Shown here piece by piece: positions 46,530 through 57,400 of a stretch of DNA of 64,000 nucleotides. The translations under genes and the position numbers were made by a program. Where the stretch lies: contig NC_044277.2 in NCBI RefSeq assembly GCF_004027225.2, positions 97,213,552 to 97,277,551 of the forward strand, written 5' to 3'. The notes under the pieces were generated by a model, which saw nothing but the letters and a program-made list of their open reading frames with translations, was not told the origin of the DNA and did not search any database. Origin of the DNA: Strigops habroptila. Taxonomy: Eukaryota > Chordata > Aves > Psittaciformes > Psittacidae. Position 1 is the stretch's first letter; the number at the start of each line of letters is the position of its first letter.

Positions 46530-47480
46530 ACACCCCCCTGCATCCACACGCATCCCCGCGGGTGTTGCATCCCAGTGGGGATCCCCCACATGCACCCCGT
46601 CCCCACACACCTCGTCCCGGGTGCTGCGTGCCTCCCCCCCCGTGACTGCGCATCCCCGTGGGGATCCCCCCGTGCACCCCGTCCCTGCACGCAACCCCCC
46701 CCGCAGGTGCTGTGTGTCGCCCCGTGATTGCGCATCCTTGTAGGTACTGAGCATCCCTGCGCATCCCCTGCACCCCCACGTGCCGTGCATCCCGATGCTC
46801 TTGCCCGTGGGACACCCTCCCCGCTTGCACCCCCATGACTGTATCCCATGGGCACTCCTCGTGCAACCTGTGCCTGCACCCCCCGGCTGCCGTTTGCACC
46901 CCTGTGACCATGCATCCCCCTAGCCACATCTCTGAATGCCCCCTTCCTTTGCACCCCTGCGTATCCCTTGCGCCCCCATGTGCCGTGCATTCCCGTGGGC
47001 AACCTCACACACAGCCAGTACCTGAACCCTCCCATGTGCTCCTTGAACCTCCACAGTTGCACATCCCTGTGGGCACTTCCCCGTGCATCCCACCCCCTGC
47101 ACCCCTGAGGGGGGCTGCTGTACTCCAGTGGGCGTGCATCCCAGTGGGCACCACTCACCACATCCTGCCCTGTGCGCCCCAAGAGCACCCATTGCACCCT
47201 ATGTCCCACTCACTCTGGCAGGCATCTGGGTGTCCCCTGCACCTCCTTGCACCCAGATGGACACATCCCAGTGCTCTCTGCATCCTCTGTCCTGTGCACC
47301 CTGATGCTGCTCAGTGCCTCATGCACCCAGCTCCATGCAATGGGTGCCCCCTGCACCTCTGCCCCCTTCACCCCAACTGATACCCCGGGTCACTGCATCC
47401 CAATGGACCTCCCACCATGGACACCTCAATGGGCACCTCTTGTGTGTCCTGCCCAGGTGTGTCCCAACAGGCACCTCCTG
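46530..47480. repeat. Minisatellite upstream of gene E
   Basis: Imperfect repeats around CATCCCCGTGGGGATCCCCC and TGCACCCCGTCCCTGCA, with units of roughly 30-45 bases, extend for almost 1 kb. The clearest copies are at 46550-46700. Confidence 0.7.
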
Positions 47481-48137
47481 CCCAAACCCTCCCTGTGCCC
47501 CTCACCCACCCTCCCCGGGGTCCTGGCCAGGGTGAGGGAGGTGAAGGGGAGGTTTAGGGTGGCCCCAGGGGAAGGTGGGGTCTCTGTCCGGCTCATGGCA
47601 GGGCTGGATGTGATGTTAAAATACTACAACCACCACCTGTGCTGTGCTTTGCTAAATTATGCCTTTTTAATGCCTGTTGCAAACCTCCGGGCACCAAGTG
47701 GTGACAGCAGCTGGTGGCACCCGGTCACCCCAAAACCCCCATGAGAAATGGGAAGGAGCCCCTAGCATGGGGACACCCCAGCACCACCCCATATTCCCCC
47801 CCCAGCAAACACAACCACCCCACTCAGGGCAAATCCCCCCAAGGGGCAGCTGCATGACAGCTCCTGTTGGCTGCAGAAACCACCCTCTGAGAGAAGGTTT
47901 TGGCAGCAGGTTTGTGCTCCCAGTGCTGCCACTGCCAGTACCTGAGCATGGCAGCTTCGCACCCTCCATGCATGGTGCTCACCACCAGGGACCCTCTTTG
48001 TCCCTGAGCCACATGGACCCACAGCAAACCCCACACATAACTCAGCCGGCACTGCTGCAGGAGACGGTGGCCAGGCCAAGCTGGTAATGGCCCCAATGAA
48101 CACCGGTCCCCATCAGGGGCACAAGCGGGTCTGGCGC
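47481..48137 (-). other. 3' flank of gene F
   Basis: No coding signal. The minus strand has ATTAAA at 47671-47666, about 470 bases after the stop of gene F, as a candidate polyadenylation signal. Confidence 0.35.
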
Positions 48138-50533
48138 TCACAGCCTGGGAGGGTTGTCCCCAGTGAGGGCTTGTCCAGCACCAGCCGACAGCATGTGCAC
48201 GGCATCCTCCAGCTCGTAGAAGGCCTGGAAGAGGTCTGGTGAGGTGGCCTGGCACTCCAGGTACCGCCGCAGCGTGGCCAGGCTCCGCCACACCTCCCGC
48301 TCTGAGGGGCAGGGCTGCACTGCTGCGAGCTCTCCACCGTCTTCACCATCCGCTGCCCCCTCGTCCCCATCTGCTGGCTCCCCATCACGCTCCAGCTCCT
48401 TGTCCCTCAGTGTGCGGCGCTCCAGCTGCTCCTGGCTGAGCAAGCCGCGTGCTGGGGCCTCGGTACTGGCGTCGGGACTGAAGCCAGCAGCACGGAAGCA
48501 GCTGGCAATGTGCCCAGGGTGCACATCACCCCATGCCTGTGCCAGCATGTGCAGAACATCCAGGAGGGTCGGCTGCCCCACACCACGCTCTGCTGGCAGC
48601 CACCTCAGCAACCGGCGCCGGTAGTGGCCCTTGAGGTCACTGGCAATGCCGCGGTCCAGGGGCTGGACGAGGGTGGTGGCCGGCGGGATGAAGACCATCC
48701 TGACATTGGAAAGCTGGAGGTAGGGGTGCGCCTCATGCTTGCTGAGGAGGAGGAGGATGCACTTCCCCTGCCGCCGCATCCCCTCATTGAACTCCCGCAG
48801 CCACTCAGCAAAGAGGGAGGCGGTCATGCTGGCCAGGCTGCTGGCACGGTAGCTCCAGGGCATCTGCCCCAGGTTGACACCCCGCAGGCAGCGGGGCTGG
48901 GGGCTCTCCCCCACTGCCCTCAGAGGAGCCTTCTCTGAGCCGTTGGCGTTGGTGCAGAGCAGGAGCGTCAGCCGGTCGCTGGTGCTCTCACCGGGGGAGC
49001 TGGCTGGGTTGAGGACAGCCGTCTCACCGCAGGCATAGATCTCGGAGGGCGTGTAGCTGCGGAGGAGGCCGGGCAGAACTGCGCTGGCCCAGTGCTCAGC
49101 TGTGGGCTGCTCCGCATCTCCTTTCTCCAACAGTGGCTTCTTGAAGGCGAGGTTGTTGCGCGTCCCGAAGCGAGCCAGCCTGCCACTGCTGGGCTCTGGG
49201 TCGGGCTGGCCCAGTGCCTCGGCAAGGTGTTTGGCCTTGAGCTGGAGGAGCGGGCGACTGACAGGCAGGTCAGTGGTACGGGCACCCTCCACCCAGCGCA
49301 GCAGAGCAGCCTCGAGGGCCACGTCCTTCCCTTCCCGCTTGCGTTTGCGCTCAGGGTCACCGTTGCGGTGCCACTCGCTCAGGATCCGCTCCTTGTTCTT
49401 GATGATGCGGCAGATCTGGGGCTGTGACACCCCGAAGCGCTTGGCCAGCTCATTCTGTGACACCTTGGGGCCCTCCAGCATCTCTAGCACCCGTACCTTC
49501 TCTGTCAGTGACAGCTCCTTCCGCTCCTTCCGGGGTGCTGCCGTTGTCCCCTCTGCCGTCCCCGAGGAGCGGCCGGCACAGGGCGCTGGGCGGCAGGGGC
49601 CACCCGTGGCCCCCAGCCCCACTGGCTCGGTGAAGCCTCTTCCACAGCGGCCGCAGGCATAGGCACGCTCCCCACTGTGCACCAGCCGGTGCCGCACCAG
49701 GTCTGGCTTTTGCCCGAAACCTCGGCCGCACTCGGCACACTCCAGCAGTGGCTCCCCTGGCCGGCACCGGCGGCTCTCGAAGGTGGGGGGTGAGGTGATG
49801 AACCCCCCATTACTGACACCGGGATTTAGCTCCAGCTCAGAGACGCCACAATAGCTGCAGCCCCGTTCCTGCAGCGGGACGGAGAAGTCACTGGAGCCAG
49901 TGCGGTGGGATGGGGGGGAGCCAGGTGGTGGGGACACCCCTTCCTCACTCTTCACCTCCTTCCCCAGCCAGTCCCCTGCAGAGATAGGAACCTGTTGGGG
50001 GGTGATCCCCTCACCAGAAATCCCGCAGGACCAAGCCCTCCTGTTCAGCAGGATTTGGCCTATCACCAGAGCCCCAGCTCCTTTGTCCCACTCACCCTGG
50101 GAGGGGCCAGCGGGTGCCATGCGTGGCCCGGGGCTCTGGTGTTCTCTGTAGTGCCCCGATGCTGCCGCTGCCTCCTCCCCTCGCTCCACCTCAGCCAGGA
50201 TGTCGGGTTTGGTGACGGTGTAACCTGTTATGGAGACAAGAGGAGGGACGGACGGTGGTGCTACCAGCGATGCCGCTGCACGGCGGCTGGTCACAACTGG
50301 CCTGCGCTGGCGTCCCCGCGCCACAGCAATCCCGCGGTAACAGATGCGGTCCAGCGGTGACCCCGGAACCGCCCCACAGCCGCCCTCTGCCGCCACCCAC
50401 CAGGCCGGTGCTGCCGCCAACGTGCCGCCGGCCCCGCTCCCGGCCAGGCTATGACCTGCAGCGCCAGGGCTGGTACCGGGCAGGACCCGCAAGCCTCACC
50501 CAGGGCGACGGGGCGCGCGGGGTCCTCCTTCAT
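48138..50533 (-). CDS. KRAB-B/C2H2 zinc finger/pogo transposase fusion protein, TIGD3/TIGD4-like (gene F)
   Basis: Three exons: 50533-50500 (MKEDPARPVALG), 50224-50096 and 49975-48138, phases 1 and 1, giving 666 codons. Exon 2 encodes a KRAB-B-like box (YTVTKPDILAEVERGEE). Exon 3 starts with a linker holding VKSE, one full C2H2 finger (residues about 134-154) and half of a second (YACGRCGRGF) that lacks its histidines. The same frame then runs through a basic spacer into a pogo/Tigger protein: helix-turn-helix near 208-253 (LSLTEKVRVLEML ... QPQICRIIKNKERIL), a second helix-turn-helix, and a DDE-like core. Two catalytic aspartates are gone (IYACGETAV instead of DET; LLLLSKHEAH instead of D). 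The third is kept (QPLDRG). The tail TLRRYLECQATSPDLF resembles TIGD3. It is probably a DNA-binding regulator, not a transposase. It lies head to head with gene G. Confidence 0.88.
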
Positions 50534-51420
50534 GGCACCGGCACCGTCCCGGTCGGTCCTTGGGGAGACACGGCGGCTGCTCCCGGTGCTGCTCCTGGCA
50601 AGGTCTCCCCTGCGGGCGGGACAACAGCGGTTGCACGATGCGCCGCACCGGGATGACGGCGCAGGGCCGGCCAGCGCGGGCACGGGGAGCCGGCGGTGCC
50701 CGCGGGGCCGACGGGGGACGGGGCGCGGTCGCGGCCAGCGAGCCCCGGTGGGCCGCGGTACCACCGCTGGTGCCATACCTGGGCCAGGCCCCGTCCCGTC
50801 CGGCCCCGCCCGGTGGGTCCCGGTGCAGCCCCGACCACGCCGCTCCCGCCCCGCGCGGCCCCGCTGCCAAAGGCGGGAGCGCGCTCCCCGGCACGCCCGA
50901 AACCCCGCCCTCCCGGCTCCGCTCTACTCTGCCATTGGCCCGCCGTCCGCGGGTGCCTCGCGGATTGGCCTCGCCACAGCCCAATCAATCAGCGCGGGGT
51001 CGGGGATGCGGCTTTGGGCGCTCCGGTGCGCGGTCCCTCCCGTCTCTGGTGCCGCGCGGTCCGCCCGCCGCTAGGTGTCACTGCGGAGCCACCCGCCGCC
51101 GCCGCCGCCGCCGCTCCCAGTGTTCACTGCGCTCTCGGCATGGCCGGTCTGCCCCGCCGCTGTTGAGGAGGCGCCGGGCCCGCGCAGCCGCCCGCTCCGC
51201 TCCGCCTCGCCCCGTTCCGCCGCTGCCGCCCGCCGCCCCCCGCCGCCCTCCGCAGGGCCATGGCCGACTGGGCCCCCGCTCAGGTAAGTACTGCTGCCGC
51301 GCCCCCCACCCTCTCCGCTAGCCGCCGCCCCCCGGCCCCCGTCGGCGGCCGCGCCCGAGGGCTGTCGGCGCCGGTGTGGGCCCGTGCCGGCCCCAGCGGG
51401 GCCCCGTTAGCCCCGCGATC
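50240..51420. promoter_or_regulatory. Bidirectional CpG-island promoter of genes F and G
   Basis: The two start codons, 50533 (-) and 51260 (+), are 727 bases apart and point away from each other. Between them lie CCAAT-type boxes: ATTGG at 50934 and 50964 and CCAAT at 50981. A CCG repeat (51107-51124) and dense CpG follow. No TATA box is seen. CCAAT boxes without TATA are usual for divergent CpG promoters. Confidence 0.75.
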
Positions 51421-54400
51421 GCCCGGGGGTCAGCCGTAGTGCCGCCTCGCTGTGACGGCGGAGCTCACGGCTGTGTCGGTGTTCCCGCAGGACCTGGAGT
51501 GGGACATGGAGTCCCAGGAGCTGGCCCTGGAGCAGCCACTGCCCGCCCCGGAGCAGGGCCCTGCCGCCGAGACCGAGCTGCCGGCCGCTGAGATCTCCCT
51601 AACGTTGGTCGCTGAGATCCAGGCCGTGGACAGGAAGGTGGATGCCCAGGCAGCGCAGCTGATGAACCTGGAGGGGAGGATGAGGATGGCGGAAACCAAG
51701 CTGATTGGTTGCGAGAAGACGGCAGTGGAGTTTGGGAACCAGCTGGAGAGCAAGTGGACAGCCCTGGGCACCCTCATCCAGGAGTATGGGCAGCTGCAGA
51801 AGAGGCTAGAGAATATGGAGAACCTGCTGAAGAACAGGAACTTCTGGATCCTGCGGCTGCCCCCAGGGGCGAAGGGGGAGGTCCCCAAGGTAACGGTCTT
51901 CTGCTCTATCTTTGGAACAGGGTTGTTTAGCATGTAGTCTGTGCTCACAGCCCCGTTTCAGGGTGGCTGAGGTGCTGAGTGGGACTCTGCTTCCCTGCAG
52001 CAGTGTCCTGTCTTTAGTGCTCAGCCAGAAGCACCAGCACAGGTCCCTTTGTATTAATTATGCACCACTTGTTATGTACGTGTGATCCTTGCCAAAACAA
52101 GGGAGATCCTTTCTCTGTGTGGGGTCACAAACTCCTTAGCATGGCTGGAGCCGCGTTTGAGTTGCACACAACTGTGTGGCTCAGCCCTGTGTACCTGTCG
52201 GGTTTGTAACATCCACAGTGCCCGTTCAGAGACAATTAGCAACAGAACCGCATCAAAAATGAAGTGGGGAAAGAGCCTGTGTCAGATGTTGTGCCCACAA
52301 CAGCACCCGCAGGAGGAGGCTGAACAGGGGGCAAGGTGCAGGCAGGTGATGAGGGAAAACCCCATTGTGTCCCTTGTGGGCATGAGTGAAGCTGCCTCAG
52401 CCCAGCATAGGGGCTGAGCGAGGCGAGTGGGAAGGAGTAGGTGTTGCTGCGTGAGGCTGTCCTGCACTGTGCTTGAGGAGTTTGAATGAAGAAACATCAC
52501 TGGGTGTTTTCTTCATGTCCTGGTTTCAGCTGTAACAGTCGTTTTTCTTCCTAGTAGCTGGTGCAGTGCTGTGTTTCGGCTTTAGTCTGAGAACAATGCT
52601 GATAACACAGCAATGGTTTAGTTGTTGCTCAGTAGCGCTTACCCTGATTAAAGACTTTTCAGTCTCTCATGCTCTGCCAGTGAGGAGGAGCACAAGAAGC
52701 CAGGAGGAAGAAGAGACAGGACAGCTGACCCAAACTGGCCAAAGGGGTTTTCCATACCATAGCATGTCATGCCCAGTGTATGAACTGGAGGGAGTTACCC
52801 AGAAGGGCAGATCGCTGCTTGGGTCGGGCTGGGTATCAGTCGGCAGGTGGTGAGCAATTGTATTGTGCATCACTTGTGTTTATTTTGGGAGTTTTGGTTA
52901 GGTTGGTTTTTTGTTTGGTTTTTTTTCCCTTTTAGTTTTATATTCTCTCTCCTTGTTATTTCCCTTAGTAGTAGTAGTAGTTTTATAGTATACTTTAGTT
53001 ATTGGACTGTTCTTATCTCAACCTGTAGGGTTTACATTCTTCTGATTCTCCTCTCCATCCCGCCTGGAGTGGGGAAGCGGGGTGGTAAGTGAACAGCTGC
53101 ATGGTGCTGAGTTACCAGCCGGGTCTAAACCATGACACTTCAACAAGAGGCGCAACATCCAAACATATAGTGCTTCTCATTGCAGGTCCCTGTGTCATTC
53201 AACGATGCTTCCTTTAACTTTTCTGAGGAGGAGTGGAAGAGCTTGAATGAGTGGCAGAAGGAGCTTTACAGGCATATCATGAAAGGCAACTACGAGGCCG
53301 TCATTTCAATGGGTAAAGACGGGCTGAGGTTTGCCCTGAGCTTTCTGCTGCACCAGGTTTTCCCAGGGCCTGGTGGATGGAAGCGCCGCTGTGCCTGGCA
53401 GGGCTGGGGAGGGTGGGCAGTGTCCTGCTCCGGGAACGCATTGTGCCGGCTTTCACCAGCAGCCCTGGCAGATAGTTCAGTCCTCACCAGTTCAGTTTAA
53501 CGGTGGACAGACGTCACGAGCATCGCTGCGGTGACTGCGTCTCCCTGACGGTCTCTGTGGCCGGTAGGAGCTGAGCGAGCCGCTGGGTCTGAGGAGGAGG
53601 GGAAGCGAGAGGACCCTCCAGCCACAGAAAGGTGGGGGAGAGGGGAGTTTCTTTGTCACGCAAAGGTCCACAGATCCACTGCGCTGGGTGTGTCAGCCCG
53701 CTCGCCGCTTAGGGCAGCAGAGGGGTGCCCTGCCTCTGAGGTTCCTTCCAGCCCTTTCCCTGGTGATAGTCCTTCAGCTTCCGTAAGGGAGGAGAGTGAG
53801 GTTTGTTGGTTGCCTGCCTTGGTGCTCTCTCTGATCTCAGCCTTATCCCAGGGAACGCTTCTTGCTCAAGCTGTTGTGGTTTCTGCTGCTGTAGGGCTGG
53901 GGAGAAGCAGCAGGCAAAGGCAAGCTGTGCTTCCGCTTTCCCCTCAGCAGCTCAGGGCAGTGCGTTCACAGCAAAACAAACTCAGTGCTCTGCTCGCTCC
54001 TTCCAGTCCTGGCTGCGGGGATTCCCTCTGGGGGCCGTGGTGCCTTCACGAGCACCTATGTGTGTTCTCAGAAGTGACCTCGCCTTGGCTGGACGTCCGT
54101 GTGCAGTGCGTGGCAGTGCAGATGCAGTCCCTGGTAGACCAGCATCTCCTCCCTGTGCTGAGGCCCCTGGTGTGCAGGCTCACCCGCCACCCTGCTGGCC
54201 AACACTGGCCCAGCCAGGCCTTTCATCACTTTTTTTTTTTTGCCTTTCTTCCTTTATTTCTTTTTTGGACAGAGGTCTTCCGTGAGCAAGGGAAAAAGGC
54301 GAAGGGTAAATACTGCCCCCCATTCTGTTAAAATCCAACCCCATGTCCCACTCTAGAGGTGCAGGAATCTAACAGTCCTGCTGAGGAGGATCTGTGGATC

Positions 54401-57400
54401 TGAGCCTGGAGCTTACAAAAATGTATCTGTGCTTCGTCTGAAGGTTTCCTTTGAGTAACGAGGTTTAGGGGTTTGGCCTTTGCATAAGTCAAACGGATCC
54501 ACCAGAGCAGCGGTGGAAATTAATGCCCAGAGACTCACGCTAGTTTGGGAATGAAGTTTTCCGCTCTCCACCCTAGGAGAGATTGTGATTGTCCCCTTTC
54601 CCCCACCAAAATCCGCAAGCAGCCTGTGACTCGGACGAGTAGGATGGAGGGAACCGCATGGGGAGGGCACTTCCCCTGCTGCCGCTGGCTGACAGCTCTG
54701 GTGCTGTCCCCGAGCTGAAGTCCCCATTGTAATGGATCCGCGGACCTTAGCAGAGAGGAGAAGAAAGGAAGCCTGGAGGTAAGCACAGATGCATTTTCTT
54801 ATTCTCCTCCTCGCGCTGCAGGCTGGGAGGTGCTCCTCACCTGAGCAGAGTGTGCTCCTGCAGTCCGCTCATGTTCCCAGGGCCCAGACAAGGTGAGCGG
54901 TGCAGATGTGTGAGAGCATCATAAGCCTCTCTTTCCATTACCTGTCACCCCCAGCAGCGAAGGAAGGTTGGTGGGCGAAGGTTTGAGAGTCTCGCTCCCG
55001 CGAGGGCGAAGGAAATGTTTTGATCCTCTTTTTACGTGCAGATGCGGCCATTTCGAAGCCAGACCTTCTGTCACGGATTGAGCAAGGAGAGGATCCCAAC
55101 GCGGAGGATCAGGATGACTCTGAGGGAGGAGAAACCCCTACAGACCCCAGCACTGGTGAGCCATAAGGTTCCTAGGACACAGTGGGGAGGTGGAAAGCAG
55201 ATGCATGGAAGAAGCAGAAGTGGAAGAGCACCTGCCTGCGCTCTTCCACTTGCCTCTGCTGTTGGGTTTGGCCAGCTCTGTCCTTGGGTGCAGCGGTGGC
55301 TTTGTTTTCCTCGCCATCTCCTGAAATCCTCTGTAAAGCAGCTGGGAGGCATCAACATAAACTCCTGTTGTTCTTTTGCACAGAGTTTTCCTTTCCTGGT
55401 CCTGATGACTGCTCATGGAGTAAATATGAAGAGGCTCTGGCTGAAAGCCATGATGGCTCTGAAGAAGAAGAAGAAGAAAGCATGGAAGTCCCTTGTACAT
55501 GTGAGTTAGAAGTGCAGAGCTTCACCGTGCACTGCACAGAGAGGGAGACAGAAGCGGGCTCAGGCTCTTGGCACATGCTGGGGATTGCTCGGGGTGAGAT
55601 CCTGCCTTCACTGCAGTCTCTGCCAGGCTTGCCTCAAGGGTCAGTGTGGGAGCTGGATGGTAGCCGAGGCAGATGAATAGCACACGTGCAGAAAAAGCTG
55701 TGGTACGTGAGCAGCGGGCTCTAAAAGCAGCTGTGGTCTGGCTAGGGCATGTGGATCACCTGTACAGTGTCTCATCACTTGGTGAGAGTGTGTGTTTGGT
55801 CAGCCTTGAAGTGGAGATGAGTGTAGCACAGGCAAGCTTTATAGTGTTAGCTCTGAAGCACAGGGAAGCGTGAGCTGCTTTGGGAAGCATCCCGTGCTAG
55901 GATGTGCTTTTGGCTTCCCAGCCTTGTTCTCAGAAGCAGCTCAGCAGCTCTGGCTGGTGCTTTTCCAGAGCGTCAGCCTGAGGCAGGGAAGGCGGCCCAT
56001 TTTCAAGCCCACGTTTCGATGTCACAAGTGACAAGCAGATGAGGAGCCTGAGACAGGGAGTGCCGAGGTCTTCCCTGGGCACGCAAATGCTCAGCACAGC
56101 TTCGCCTTCTTGCACTCTGCAGAAACCTGTAGGCTTCCAGCTCTCCTCCCCACAGCCCCAGAATCTCTGGGCTCTTTTCATCCTCCTTTTGCCAGGGTCC
56201 TTGGCAGTTGCTTTGAGTTACCATTTACACCACGGGAGATCCTTCGGCCCTGGGCATTGTGCAAGCCCCGAAGGAAAAGAGGTTTTATTCCTCTTCCCTT
56301 GATTTTGTTTTTTTTGCCTTTACCCTAAACCACAAGTTCTTAAAGACCTGTTCTGCTTCACCTCTTGCTGAGGAATCCACTTCTACTTCTCTTTGTCTAG
56401 TTACATATAGAGATCTCCTTGTTGTGCTGTCTCAGCTTTTCCAAGAAGTCTCTATCAATGATCTGGGCAAGGGGATCAAGTGCTCCCTCAGTCTGTTTGC
56501 AGATGACAGCAAGTTGGCTGGAAGTGTTGATCTGCTGGAGGGTAGGAGGCTCTGCAGAGGGATCTGGACAGGCTGGATTGATGGGCTGTGGCCAGTGGTA
56601 TGAGGTTCAACAAGGCAAAGTGCCGGGTCCTGCACTTGGGTCACAACAACCCCATGCAACGCTCCAGGCTTGGGGAAGAGTGGCTGGAAAGCTGCTCGGC
56701 TAAAATGGACCCGGGGGTGTTGGTAGACAGCTGAACATGAGCAGCTTGTTCCCAGGCAGCCAAGAAGGCCAAGGGCATCCTGGCCTGTATCAGCAATAGT
56801 GTGGCCAGCAGGGCCAAGGCAGTGATCATCCCCCTGTACTGGGCACTGGTGAAGCTGCGTCTTGAATCCTGTGCTCAGTTCTGGGCCCCTCACTACAGGA
56901 GAGACATTGAGGTGCTGGAGCGGGTCCAGAGAAGGGCAGCGAAGCTGGTGAAGGGCCAGGAGCACAAGCTCTGTGAGGGGCAGCTGAGGAGAGGTGGTTT
57001 AGCCCGGAGAAAACAAAGCTCAGGGGAGATGATCTTGTTCTCTACAACTACCTGAAAGGAGGTTGTAGTGAGGTGGGGGGTTGGTCTCTTCTCCCAAGTA
57101 ACAAGCAATAGGACAAGAGGAAATGGCTTCGTCTTGTGCCAGGGGAGGTTTAGGTTGGGTATTAGGGAAAATTGTTCCATGGAAGTGTTGTCAAGCACTG
57201 AAACAGGCTGCCCCAGGGCAGTGGTGGAGTCACCATTCCAAGAGGGATTAAAAAGACGTGCAGATGTGGTGCTGAGGGACCTGGTTTAGTGGTGGACTTG
57301 GCACTGCCAGGTTAATGGTTGCACTCGATGATCTTAAGGGTCTTTTCCAACCAAAACGATTCTGTGATTCAAATTCAGAATACTTTGGCTTTGTTCATAT

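Noticed and set aside
53568-53630. Extra linker exon in gene G (frame [12 protein letters not shown])
   Set aside because: The acceptor GGTAG is plausible, but the only nearby donor leaves phase 2, which does not fit the phase-1 exons that follow.
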